From contig NZ_JAEKGC010000004.1 in assembly GCF_016405885.1 (NCBI RefSeq), positions 186,001 to 250,000 on the forward strand: a DNA stretch of 64,000 bases, written 5' to 3'. Numbering within the stretch: position 1 is the stretch's first letter; each line of letters starts with the position of its first letter. Source of the stretch: Arthrobacter sp. MSA 4-2 (GTDB taxonomy: Bacteria > Actinomycetota > Actinomycetes > Actinomycetales > Micrococcaceae). The translations under genes were made by a program, and so were the position numbers. The notes below the pieces were generated by a model, which was not told the origin of the DNA, searched no databases, and was given only the letters and a program-made list of their open reading frames with translations. Of this stretch, positions 41,952 through 51,100 are shown one piece after another.

Positions 41952-42404
41952 ATGGCCAGCAAAGTCTTCATCAACCTTCCGGTCAGCGATGTGGAGAGGT
42001 CCAAGGCCTTCTACACCTCCCTGGGCTGGACCCTGAACCCGGCCTTCAGCGACGAGAATTCCGGATCTCTCGAGGTCAGCGACAGCATCTACGTGATGAT
42101 CCTCAGCCACGAGCACTTCCGGCAGTTCACCGACAAGCAGATCGCCGACACCTCGGCGACGTCGGCAGCGATCAACGCCCTCAGCGTCGACGACCCCGAG
42201 GAGGTCGACGCCTTCCTCGACCGGGCCCTGGCCGCCGGCGCCGCCGAGGGTAAACCGCAGGACTACGGCTTCATGCGCTCGCGGAGCTTCAGCGACCCGG
42301 ACGGCCATGCGTGGGAGGTCTTCTGGATGGACCCGATCGCCTCCTCGGGCGACTGGGACGCCGTGCAGGAGAAGTACCCGCAGGCCCCTCCGGTCCCGTC
42401 CTGA
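41952..42404 (+). CDS. VOC (glyoxalase/dioxygenase-like) family protein
   Basis: The 150-residue protein has two beta-alpha-beta-beta-beta modules of the vicinal oxygen chelate fold (KVFINLPVSDVERSKAFYTSLGW; RSFSDPDGHAWEVFWMDP). Relatives bind a metal and act as lyases, resistance proteins or unknown enzymes. GGGGAG precedes the ATG. It may be transcribed together with the two fluoride channel genes behind it. Confidence 0.85.
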   Translation: MASKVFINLPVSDVERSKAFYTSLGWTLNPAFSDENSGSLEVSDSIYVMILSHEHFRQFTDKQIADTSATSAAINALSVDDPEEVDAFLDRALAAGAAEGKPQDYGFMRSRSFSDPDGHAWEVFWMDPIASSGDWDAVQEKYPQAPPVPS

Positions 42405-42460
42405 GACCCGCCCGCCAGGCCGGCCGCCCGGCGCACCGCCGGCCGGACCTGCTGCTGCTA

Positions 42461-42877
42461 GTGGTGCTTGGAGGTTCGCTGGGCACCCTCGCCCGCTACG
42501 GCCTCGACCTCCTTCTTCCCGCGCCCGGAGGGCTTCCCCTCGCCACCTTCCTCATCAACGTCTCGGGGGCGTTCCTGCTCGGCTGGCTGCTTGAGCGCCT
42601 CGCCGCGGCCGGTCCCGACACCGGCCGGCTCCGGGCGGCGCGGCTGACCGCCGGCACCGGGTTCCTGGGCGGCTTCACCACCTACAGCGCGCTCACCGTC
42701 GAGGCCGTGCTCCTGCTCGACGCCGGGCGGACGGCGCCGGCCCTGCTCTACCTCGCCGCGACGCTCCTGCTCGGCGCCGCGGCGGCCGCCTGCGGCGCCG
42801 CAGCGGGTGCGTCGGCCCGACGGCGCCCGGCCGCCGTGCGGATACCGCCGGACCCGCGGGCAGGGGGTGTTCCGTGA
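42461..42877 (+). CDS. crcB: Fluoride channel subunit CrcB/FluC (first copy)
   Basis: CrcB/Fluc forms a dual-topology fluoride exporter in the membrane. The four spans are complete, with GGSLGTLARYGLDLLLP, TFLINVSGAFLLGWLLE and GTGFLGGFTTYSALTVEAVLLL. The start is uncertain: the frame is open to 42311 inside the VOC gene, and no Shine-Dalgarno sequence marks an alternative. The GTG at 42461 gives 138 residues, near normal. The pair arrangement is typical of Gram-positive heterodimeric Fluc. No fluoride riboswitch was seen upstream. Confidence 0.82.
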   Translation: MVLGGSLGTLARYGLDLLLPAPGGLPLATFLINVSGAFLLGWLLERLAAAGPDTGRLRAARLTAGTGFLGGFTTYSALTVEAVLLLDAGRTAPALLYLAATLLLGAAAAACGAAAGASARRRPAAVRIPPDPRAGGVP

Positions 42878-43245
42878 CCGGTACCGTGTTCGCGCTCGCC
42901 GCCGCCGGAGGCCTCGGCGCAGGCGCCCGGTTCCTCCTCGACGGGATGATCTCCTCCCGGATGCGCTCCGGGTTTCCCCTCGGCACCGTACTGATCAACA
43001 TCTCCGGATCGTTCCTGCTGGGGCTGCTCGCCGGGTTTGCCGCGTCCGCCGCCCTCGAGCGGTCCGTGGTCCTCGTCGTCGGCACGGGGTTCCTCGGGGG
43101 CTACACGACCTTCAGCACCGCGAGCGTCGATACCGTCCGTCTCCTGAAGGCCGGCCGGCGGGGGCTGGCCCTGCTCGCGGGCCTCGGAACCCTGGCCGGC
43201 GCCCTGGGCGCGGCCGCCGCCGGTTTCGCGCTCGCCGCGGCCTGA
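42874..43245 (+). CDS. crcB: Fluoride channel subunit CrcB/FluC (second copy)
   Basis: This 123-residue four-span protein has AGGLGAGARFLLDGMISSRM, TVLINISGSFLLGLLAGF and GTGFLGGYTTFSTASVDTVRLL. It differs from the first copy, and the two genes overlap by four bases (GTGA), so they probably form a heterodimeric fluoride exporter. Confidence 0.9.
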   Translation: MTGTVFALAAAGGLGAGARFLLDGMISSRMRSGFPLGTVLINISGSFLLGLLAGFAASAALERSVVLVVGTGFLGGYTTFSTASVDTVRLLKAGRRGLALLAGLGTLAGALGAAAAGFALAAA

Positions 43246-43290
43246 CCATTACCGGGCGGCCGCCGGCACAGGTACGTCCTCCTTGCATGC

Positions 43291-43315
43291 AATAGGTGAA
43301 GTGTGCTTCACTATT
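43291..43315. promoter_or_regulatory. Operator-like dyad upstream of the terC riboswitch
   Basis: GTGAAG (43296-43301) and CTTCAC (43306-43311) form perfect arms around TGTG, extended by AATA and TATT. The right part overlaps a possible -10 box (TATTTA, 43312-43317). A metal-dependent repressor would fit, but the regulator is unknown. Confidence 0.5.
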
Positions 43316-43322
43316 TAGACGC

Positions 43323-43415
43323 GGAGGGGAGTATCCCCCAATGTCCCGTCGACAGTCCGGCCGCCCCTGAGCGGCTCGGCGGGACAGGCTTGAGAAGGAG
43401 CCGGGAAAGACCTCC
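43323..43415 (+). promoter_or_regulatory. yybP-ykoY (Mn2+) riboswitch
   Basis: The stretch has the two conserved blocks of this class: GGGGAGTA (43326-43333) and AAGACC (43407-43412). P1 pairs GGAGG (43323-43327) with CCTCC (43411-43415), an inner stem pairs GTCCCG with CGGGAC, and a further stem pairs GCCGC with GCGGC. It lies directly before a terC gene, a known target. A hairpin CCAGT/ACTGG (43414-43435) shares bases with the 3' side of P1 and reaches the Shine-Dalgarno sequence GGAAAGG, so it is a likely expression platform acting on translation. Confidence 0.85.
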
Positions 43416-43449
43416 AGTTGGATGAACCTGACTGGAAAGGTAAGACCCC

Positions 43450-44502
43450 ATGACTGTTCCCTTCTGGGCCTGGCTGGCAGTGATCGGCGTGATCATCGCC
43501 ATGCTTGCCGTCGACCTGTTCGCCCACCGCCGCGCCCACGTGATCGGCGTCCGGGAGGCCGCCCTCTGGTCCGCTGTCTGGGTTGCCTTCGGCGTCGCCT
43601 TCGGAGCGCTCATCTGGCAGGTGTACGGCGCCGAGTTCGGGCAGCAGTACTTCGCCGGATACCTCATCGAGAAATCCCTCGCCGTCGACAACGTCTTCGT
43701 CTGGGCCATCATCTTCAGCTACTTCGCCGTCCCCCGCGAATACCAGCACAGGGTCCTGTTCCTCGGGGTCCTGGGTGCGCTCGTGTTCCGCGGCATCTTC
43801 ATCGCCGCCGGCTCCGCGATCATCGCGTCCGCCGGCTGGGTGCTCTACCTGTTCGCGGCGTTCCTGCTCTACACGGGCTACCGGATGATCCGCCAGCGCA
43901 ACGAGCACATGGAGCCGGAGAAATCACGCGCACTCAAACTGTTCCGCCGCCTGGTCCCGATGACCGAAGCCTTCCACGGCCAGCGCCTGCTCGTCCGGAG
44001 GAACGGCGTCCTCCTCGCCACCCCGCTGCTGGCGGTGCTCGTCCTCGTCGAGGTCACGGACATCATCTTCGCGGTCGACTCCATCCCGGCGATCTTCGCC
44101 GTCACCGACGAGGTGTTCCTTGTCTTCACCGCCAACGCCTTCGCCATCCTCGGGCTGCGGGCCATGTACTTCCTGCTCGCCGACCTGATGCACCGCTTCA
44201 TCTACCTCAAGGCGGGCCTCGCGCTGGTGCTGATCTGGGTGGGCATCAAGATGCTCCTGAAGATCGACATCTTCTACATCCCCACCCCGATTTCACTCGC
44301 CGTGGTCGTGACCATCCTGGCCGTATCCATCGGTGCCAGCCTGCTCGCCACCCGCGGACAGGCCCGGCGGCCGCTGGTGGTCCCGGTGAACCCTCCGTTC
44401 CGGGTCGCCGATCCGGCAGAGACGGCCGAACTTGACCCGCTGTGGCGCCGTCCGGTACCCGCCGGAAAGGGATCAGGACCTGACGGTGGATCAACCCGCT
44501 AA
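43450..44502 (+). CDS. TerC family membrane protein (manganese efflux type)
   Basis: The 350-residue protein has about nine membrane spans and the acidic TerC motifs (EKSLAVDNVFVW; VEVTDIIFAVDSIPAIFAVT). TerC/Alx proteins are linked to manganese export and tellurite resistance. The riboswitch directly upstream supports a Mn2+ role. The last 45 residues form a soluble Pro-rich tail. GGAAAGG precedes the ATG by nine bases. Confidence 0.92.
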   Translation: MTVPFWAWLAVIGVIIAMLAVDLFAHRRAHVIGVREAALWSAVWVAFGVAFGALIWQVYGAEFGQQYFAGYLIEKSLAVDNVFVWAIIFSYFAVPREYQHRVLFLGVLGALVFRGIFIAAGSAIIASAGWVLYLFAAFLLYTGYRMIRQRNEHMEPEKSRALKLFRRLVPMTEAFHGQRLLVRRNGVLLATPLLAVLVLVEVTDIIFAVDSIPAIFAVTDEVFLVFTANAFAILGLRAMYFLLADLMHRFIYLKAGLALVLIWVGIKMLLKIDIFYIPTPISLAVVVTILAVSIGASLLATRGQARRPLVVPVNPPFRVADPAETAELDPLWRRPVPAGKGSGPDGGSTR

Positions 44503-44911
44503 CGGGCCGGACGCCGATCCGGCCGCAGGACAGGGAACCCCGCCGGTGCGCTCCGCCCGGCGGGGTTCCCCCGCGTCCCACCCCTGGACCTTCCTGACCC
44601 ACCACGGCCACGTGCTGCTGGCCGTGGCGGGAGATCCGGACATGCGGGTCGCCGACCTGGCGGACCTGGTCGGAATCAGCCCCCGCGCCGCCCTGTCGAT
44701 CCTCAAGGACCTCGAGACCGCCGGCTACCTGCGCCGGATCCGGGTGGGGCGGCGCACCCACTACGTCATCGAGCCGCACCGGCACTTTCGGCACCCCGCC
44801 GCGGCCGGCCACGAGGTCGACGAACTCATCAATCTGTTCACCGGGCCCGCACCGGCCCCCGGCGGCGCCCCCGCCGGTCCGTTCGACCCGGGCGCCGTCC
44901 GCCCCCATTAG
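44486..44911 (+). CDS. Winged-helix transcriptional regulator
   Basis: The GTG at 44486 overlaps the end of terC by 17 bases and gives 141 residues. The centre is a winged helix of MarR/ArsR-like type (VLLAVAGDPDMRVADLADLVGISPRAALSILKDLETAGYLRRIRVGRRTHYVIEP). The flanks are Pro/Ala-rich and probably disordered. No metal-binding cysteines are seen. Its ligand and target are unknown. Confidence 0.75.
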   Translation: MDQPANGPDADPAAGQGTPPVRSARRGSPASHPWTFLTHHGHVLLAVAGDPDMRVADLADLVGISPRAALSILKDLETAGYLRRIRVGRRTHYVIEPHRHFRHPAAAGHEVDELINLFTGPAPAPGGAPAGPFDPGAVRPH

Positions 44912-44932
44912 TTTTTCTACACGGGTGCGAAG

Positions 44933-44938
44933 TACCTT
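44933..44938 (+). promoter_or_regulatory. -10 box TACCTT of the SURF1 gene
   Basis: The box ends six bases before the GTG start, predicting a leaderless mRNA. Confidence 0.45.
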
Positions 44939-44944
44939 TAATGG

Positions 44945-45922
44945 GTGCTGAAGACCGCGCTCAAGCCCCGCTGGATCCTGACGCTGATCCTGGTGATGGC
45001 CCTTGCCGCGGTCTTTGTCCTGCTCAGCCAGTGGCAGTTCTCCAACTCCCGCCAGCAGGGGCCCGAGGCTCCGGCCGCCACCGAGACCGTCCGCCCGCTG
45101 ACCGGCGTGATCACCCCCGGGTCGCCCCTGACGGGAACGGCCGCCGACCAGATGGTCTCGGCCGAGGGGCAGTTCCTGCCCGGCACCCGCCTCCTGGTCC
45201 GCGAGCGGCTCCAGGGCGGGCGCGAGGGGCTGTGGCTGATCTCGGCGTTCGCCGTCGACGGCGCCCCGGGCTCCACCGCGGAGGCCGGCGGCGAGGCGCA
45301 GGAACCGGTGGTCATCCCCGTGGTGCACGGGTGGGTGCCCGACGCCGACGCCGCCGCGCGCGTGCCCGAATTCACCGGCCCCGCCGCCCTCACCGGGCGC
45401 CTCCTTCCCGCCGAGGGCCCGGTGGCCGCCGATCCCGAGGAGGGCCAAGTGGCCGCCCTGGCCACCGCCGAACTCGTCAATGTGTGGGACCGTCCCTCCT
45501 ATGCGGCCTTCATCGCGTCCGCCACCATCACCGTTGACGGAGAGGCGGTTACCGCGCGGGCGCCGCTGGAGGCCGTGGAGGTGGCGCCCCAGCCGCAGGA
45601 GCGGCCGGTCAACTGGCTCAACATCTTCTACGCCGTGGAATGGGTTGTCTTCGCCGGCTTCGCCTTCTTCCTCTGGTGGCGGCTCGTCGCCGACGACTAC
45701 CGGCGGAGCCTCGAGGACGACGAGGACGACGAGGACGACGAGGACGGCGTCGGGGACCAGGACGAAGCGTCCGCCGCGGCCGGCACCGGCAGCACACGGA
45801 ATGACATCGACAACGACACAGCGTCGGACGACCCGCCCGCCGCGGTCCGGGCCGAAGCAGACGACGACGGCGCCTCCCGCCCCGGCGCCACCCACCCAAC
45901 GGAAGCAGGAACACGTGAATAA
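44945..45922 (+). CDS. SURF1 family protein
   Basis: SURF1 proteins help insert haem a during cytochrome c oxidase assembly. The 325-residue protein has the two expected spans (WILTLILVMALAAVFVLLSQWQF at the start; LNIFYAVEWVVFAGFAFFLWWRLVADDYRRSL near the end) and a beta-rich outer domain (LTGVITPGSPLTGTAADQMVSAEGQFLPGTRLLVRERL). A tail of about 70 residues follows, starting with an acidic run coded by a 9-bp in-frame repeat (45713-45747). It overlaps the next gene by eight bases. Confidence 0.88.
   Translation: MLKTALKPRWILTLILVMALAAVFVLLSQWQFSNSRQQGPEAPAATETVRPLTGVITPGSPLTGTAADQMVSAEGQFLPGTRLLVRERLQGGREGLWLISAFAVDGAPGSTAEAGGEAQEPVVIPVVHGWVPDADAAARVPEFTGPAALTGRLLPAEGPVAADPEEGQVAALATAELVNVWDRPSYAAFIASATITVDGEAVTARAPLEAVEVAPQPQERPVNWLNIFYAVEWVVFAGFAFFLWWRLVADDYRRSLEDDEDDEDDEDGVGDQDEASAAAGTGSTRNDIDNDTASDDPPAAVRAEADDDGASRPGATHPTEAGTRE
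45713..45747. repeat. In-frame 9-bp repeat coding an acidic run
   Basis: GAGGACGAC is repeated almost four times in frame and codes Glu-Asp-Asp repeats in the SURF1 tail. Copy number could vary without breaking the frame. Confidence 0.85.
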
Positions 45923-46376
45923 GCAAGGCACCTCCCCGAAGTCCGCCGCGAAACGGAGGTTCGGGGGAACTCACGCCCAGATCCGCTCGGCCCTCAGCTT
46001 CTACAAGCTGCTCGCCTACGCCACCGGTGTCATGCTGCTGCTCGTCGTGGTGGAAATGGTGGCCAAGTACGGGTTCAATGCCGAGATCGTCGCCGGCGGC
46101 GGGGCGGGCCTGCAGTTCCTGTCCGAGGCGGAGGCCGACGCCTCGGGCGGCTTCAACCTCTCCAAGGCGGTGCTGATCGTCCATGGCTGGCTCTACGTCG
46201 TGTACCTGATCGCCGACTTCCGGCTCTGGCAGTTCCTCCGCTGGCCGTTCTCGCGCTTCCTGCTGATCGCGCTCGGCGGAGTGGTGCCGCTGCTATCCTT
46301 CATCGTGGAACGGCGCGTCCACCGGGAGGCCGAGGCGGACCTCGCCGCCCACCCCGAAGCGGCCCCCCGCTACTGA
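45915..46376 (+). CDS. DUF3817 domain membrane protein
   Basis: The GTG at 45915 overlaps the SURF1 stop and gives 153 residues with three or four spans (SFYKLLAYATGVMLLLVVVEMVAKYG; KAVLIVHGWLYVVYLIADFRLW; FLLIALGGVVPLLSFIVERRV), the DUF3817 pattern. In many actinobacteria this gene sits directly before guaA. The function is unknown. The frame is open further upstream within the SURF1 gene but is not used. Confidence 0.85.
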   Translation: MNKQGTSPKSAAKRRFGGTHAQIRSALSFYKLLAYATGVMLLLVVVEMVAKYGFNAEIVAGGGAGLQFLSEAEADASGGFNLSKAVLIVHGWLYVVYLIADFRLWQFLRWPFSRFLLIALGGVVPLLSFIVERRVHREAEADLAAHPEAAPRY

Positions 46377-46431
46377 CCGGCCGGCCCTCCGGGGCCGGGG
46401 TCCCAATGTGCGGGGCGCACCCCGCCGCGAC

Positions 46432-46437
46432 TATTGT
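46432..46437 (+). promoter_or_regulatory. -10 box TATTGT of guaA
   Basis: Lies six bases before the guaA GTG start, predicting a leaderless mRNA. Confidence 0.45.
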
Positions 46438-46443
46438 TAATGC

Positions 46444-48030
46444 GTGACTACACCTCCCCCCAGTCCCGAACACCGCCCGGTCCTCGTCGTCGATTACGGC
46501 GCCCAGTACGCCCAGCTGATCGCCCGGCGCGTCCGGGAGGCGGACGTGTACTCGGAGATCGTGCCCTCGAGCCTCACCACCGAGCAGATCCTGGCCAAGA
46601 ACCCGGTGGCGATCATCCTCTCGGGCGGCCCGGCGAGCGTTTACGCCGACGGCGCCCCCAAGGTGGAGGCTGACCTGTTCGAGGCCGGTGTTCCGGTCCT
46701 CGGTATCTGCTACGGGTTCCAGGCCATGGCCGCTGCCCTCGGCGGTACCGTCGCAAAGACCGGGCTGCGCGAGTACGGATCCACCGATGTCACCGCCGAC
46801 GGGGAAGCCCGCTCGATCCTCAGCGGCACCCCGGAGAACCAGAACGCGTGGATGAGCCACGGCGACAGCGTCCAGAAGGCCCCGGACGGGTTCGAGGTGC
46901 TCGCCAGCACCGCCGGCGCACCGGTGGCGGCCTTCGCCCACGAGGAGAAAAGCCTCTACGGGGTGCAGTGGCACCCCGAGGTGAAGCATTCCCGGTACGG
47001 CCAGCGGGTCCTCGAGAACTTCCTGTTCGATGGTGCGGGCCTCCGCCCCAACTGGACCACCGGGAACATCCTCGAGGAGCAGGTCGAGCGGATCCGCGCC
47101 CAGGTCGGGGACGCCCGCGTCATCTGCGGCCTTTCCGGCGGTGTTGACTCCGCCGTCGCCGCGGCGCTCGTTCAGCGCGCGGTGGGGGACCAGCTCACCT
47201 GTGTCTTCGTCGACCACGGGCTGCTGCGCGAAGGCGAGGCCGAACAGGTCGAACGGGACTTCGTCGCCGCGACCGGCGTCAAGCTCTACGTCGCCAACGA
47301 GCAGGAGCGCTTCCTGAAGGCGCTCGAAGGCGTCTCCGACCCCGAGACCAAGCGCAAGATCATCGGACGCGAGTTCATCCGCGCGTTCGAGGAGGCCGAG
47401 CGGGCCATCATCGCCGAGGCCGAGGCGCACGGCGAGAAGATCCGCTTCCTCGTCCAGGGAACCCTCTACCCCGACGTCGTAGAGTCCGGCGGCGGCGAGG
47501 GCGCGGCGAACATCAAGAGCCACCACAACGTCGGCGGGCTTCCCGAGGACCTCCAGTTCGAACTGGTGGAGCCGCTGCGCACCCTCTTCAAGGACGAGGT
47601 CCGCGCCGTCGGAGCGCAGCTGGGGCTGCCCGCCGAGATCGTCGGGCGCCAGCCGTTCCCCGGCCCGGGACTCGGCATCCGCATCGTCGGCGAGGTCACG
47701 CACGAACGCCTCGAACTGCTGCGCAAGGCCGACGCCATCGCCCGCGCCGAGCTGACCGCCGCGGGACTGGACAACGAGGTGTGGCAGATGCCGGTGGTCC
47801 TGCTGGCCGATGTGCGCAGCGTGGGCGTGCAGGGCGACGGGCGCACCTACGGGCACCCCATCGTGCTGCGCCCGGTCTCCAGCGAAGACGCCATGACCGC
47901 CGACTGGTCCCGCCTGCCGTACGACCTGCTGGCCCGGATCTCCAACCGGATCACCAATGAGGTGGAGGGCGTCAACCGGGTGGTCCTCGACGTGACCAGC
48001 AAGCCGCCGGGAACCATCGAGTGGGAGTAG
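46444..48030 (+). CDS. guaA: GMP synthase (glutamine-hydrolysing)
   Basis: GuaA turns XMP into GMP using glutamine and ATP. All parts are visible in 528 residues: glutaminase Cys89 (GICYGFQ) and His ([11 protein letters not shown]), the PP-loop [14 protein letters not shown], and the C-terminal dimerisation domain ending [18 protein letters not shown]. The GTG start has no Shine-Dalgarno sequence but follows a -10 box closely. Confidence 0.97.
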   Translation: MTTPPPSPEHRPVLVVDYGAQYAQLIARRVREADVYSEIVPSSLTTEQILAKNPVAIILSGGPASVYADGAPKVEADLFEAGVPVLGICYGFQAMAAALGGTVAKTGLREYGSTDVTADGEARSILSGTPENQNAWMSHGDSVQKAPDGFEVLASTAGAPVAAFAHEEKSLYGVQWHPEVKHSRYGQRVLENFLFDGAGLRPNWTTGNILEEQVERIRAQVGDARVICGLSGGVDSAVAAALVQRAVGDQLTCVFVDHGLLREGEAEQVERDFVAATGVKLYVANEQERFLKALEGVSDPETKRKIIGREFIRAFEEAERAIIAEAEAHGEKIRFLVQGTLYPDVVESGGGEGAANIKSHHNVGGLPEDLQFELVEPLRTLFKDEVRAVGAQLGLPAEIVGRQPFPGPGLGIRIVGEVTHERLELLRKADAIARAELTAAGLDNEVWQMPVVLLADVRSVGVQGDGRTYGHPIVLRPVSSEDAMTADWSRLPYDLLARISNRITNEVEGVNRVVLDVTSKPPGTIEWE

Positions 48031-48175
48031 CCCGCGGCCGCTGACGGTTCCCGGCCAGCGGATTTCGCCGTGCGCCGCGTTGCTATGCGGCCGCTTCGGA
48101 TTCATTTCGGATAGCTTGGAAGATATGCCAATCTGGTCAATATCAGCGCGTGACGATGCAGGGAAGAGGACAGCC

Positions 48176-51100
48176 GTGCCAGAGCAGGACTCCGGGGATT
48201 CGGCTGAGGATTTCCTCCTGCCCTGGCTGGATCAGCTCGGTCCCCAGGTCTCCGGGGACACGCTCCTGCATTTCCGGCCCTCCGCCGGCACGAGCATCGA
48301 CCTGACCCACGCGCACCCCTCCGGGCTGGCCCAGCTCTTGGCCGGACGTCGGACCCGGCTCTCGACCCTGCTGCGCGATCCGGTGCAGTACAACGCGGCG
48401 AAGTCGGCGGCCCGTGCGCTGCGGGCGAAGATCTTCGAACTGGGCACCGAACGCGGCATCGACGTCGGCCACCTCGCGGCCGGGACCGCGTCCTGGCGCA
48501 CCGTCGACGACGCCGGCCGGTCGGAGACGCTCAACGCCCCGGTGCTGCTGACCGGAATGTCGCTCACCGTCCACCCCTCCCAGGACGACTATGAACTGCA
48601 GCTGACCGAGCAGGCACGCCTGAACCCGGCACTGGTGCGCCACTTCGGCGACGTCCAGGGCATCCACCTCGACGCCGAGGCGCTGCCCCGGCTCGCCTAC
48701 GGCACCGCCCGGTTCGATCCGCACCCGGTGCTCGAGCGCCTGCGGCACCTCACCGACGGCGTCCGCGGGATCTCCGTCGAACACCGCCTGCTCGTCTCCA
48801 CCTTCGCCGACCTTGCCGACATCGTCGAGGACGAGGCCATCCAGCCCGACCACCCCGTCCTCTCCGCCCTGCTGTCGGCCGCCCGCGACGGGGTCTACGA
48901 GGTGAGCGAACCCGAGGCCGACTTCAGCCCGATCGACGAGCGCGACCCGGCCGATGAACTGCTGATCCTGGACGCCGACGCCGCCCAGCAGGGCGTCCTT
49001 GACCTGATCGGCGCCGGGCATTCGGTGGCGGTCGCGACGCCGCCGGGCACCGGGCAGACCCAGACCGCCCTCAACGCCGCCGCGCTGCTGGCAGGCCAGG
49101 GCCGGAGCGTCCTCGTCAGCGCCGAGCGCCGCGGGACCCTGAACGAGTTCGTGCAGGACCTCGAAGCGCTCAACCTCGGCTCCCTCGTCCTCCAGCTCAA
49201 CGGACAGGTCGACCCGCAGCAGCTCAAGGACAGCGTGATCCGGGCGATCGTGCGCAACGAGAAGGCCGCCGCGCCGTCGGTGGAGACCCTTCACGCAACC
49301 CTCGTGGGGCACCGGCACAAACTCCTCGAGCACGTGCGGTCCCTCCACAATGTCCGCAGCCGCTGGAACTGCTCGCCGTACCAGGCCATGCAGTCCCTCG
49401 CCGCGCTCACGGCCCTCGATCCGGCACCCTCGACGACGGTTCGGCTGAAGCGCAGCGTGCTCGACAACATCGCCGACCGCGCGGAGCTGGCCACCCGGCT
49501 GCGGCGTGCGGCGGAGCTCGGCAGCTTCAGCAAGGCCTCGACCGAGAGCCCCTGGTTCGGGGCGCAGCTGCTGAACCGCAAGGAGACCGAGCACGCCCAC
49601 GCCCTGGCCTCGGACCTGTCCCGCGACATTCCGCTGCTGCGCGCAAAGGTGCTGCGCGTCGCCGAACACTCCCACATCACCCTGGGCAGGACCTTTCGGG
49701 AATGGGGGGAGCAGCTCGAACTGCTCGTGGCGGTCCGCGCCAGCCTCGACAAGTTCACCCCCGACATCTTCGACCGCCCGGTGACCGACCTCATCTCGGC
49801 CACCGCCCCCTCGTCATGGCGGCGCGAGCGTGCCATCGAGATGTCTTCGATGACCCGCTCACGGCTGCGGCGCGTCGCCAAGGAGTACGTGCGTCCCGGG
49901 GTGCACATCGCCGACCTCCACTCCTCCCTGGTCGACGTCCAGGACCAGCGCACGCTGTGGACGCGGTACGCCAAGACCGAACGCCACCCCTCGGTGCCGA
50001 CCGGCCTGGCCGAGATCAACAGCTTCTACAAGGGCGTCCAGGGCCGGCTCGAGGAACTCAGCCGCATCCTTCGTGCCGCCCAGGGCACCCCGGATCTGCC
50101 CTCCTGCGAGCTCGACGACCTCGAGAAGCGGCTCGCGGCCCTCGCCGCGGACCGGGAAACCCTCGAGGCACTCCCGGAGCGCACCCTGCTGCTCGACGAG
50201 ATGCGGGAACACGGGCTCGGCGAACTGCTCGAGGACCTCGCGGCGCGCGAGGTCTCCGAGGACCGGGTTGCCGACGAGCTCGAACTGGCCTGGTGGCAGT
50301 CGGCCCTCGAGGCCATGATCAGCGGCGACGACTACCTCGCCATGTCCGACGGCTCCAGCCTGCGCCGTCTGGAGGCCGAGTTCCGGCTCGCCGATACCGC
50401 CCACGTTTCCTCCGGGGCAGCGCGCCTGCGGTGGCGCCTGGCCGAGCGGTGGAACACGGCGATCGCCGCGCACCCCGCGGATGCCGAGCGGCTGCGCAGC
50501 CACCTGCGCGAGGACACCCTCACGCTCGAATCGTTCAGCGCGCTGCACCCGGACCTCACGACGGCCCTGCTGCCCGTGTGGGCCGTCAGCCCCCTGATGG
50601 CGCCGATGATCCTGCCGGACGGCGCGGCCTTTGACTCCCTGCTGCTGCTCGACGGGGAATCGGTATCGCTGCAGAGTGCCGTCCCGGTGATCGCCCGGGC
50701 CGGCCAGACCGCCGTCTTCGGTGACACGCGGCTTGCCGGGCCGACGCGCTTCAGCATCGAAATCCAGTCGCCCGAGCGCCCGCGCACCGAGACCGACCCG
50801 CTGCCCAGCGCCTACGAGGAGTTGCGCGCCGTCCTGCCGGAGCGTTCCCTGACCGTGGTCTACCGGGGAGTGGACCGCGCGCTGGGCAGCTACCTCAGCG
50901 CCGCCTTCTACGAGGACCGGCTCACGCGGCTGCCGCAGGCCTCCGAGGTCTCCGGCGCCGGCCGCGGCCTGGTCGTCGAATACCTCCCCGACGGCACCGG
51001 CATGCCCAGTTCGGACCACGAGGGCGTCGAGAGCGTCTCGGCGGAGGTGAACCGGGTGGTGGACCTCGTCTTCGAACACATCCGGCACCGCCCCAGCTTC

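Noticed and set aside
42405..42460. Fluoride riboswitch before the crcB genes
   Set aside because: No crcB-motif consensus was found, and the first crcB gene appears coupled to the VOC gene.
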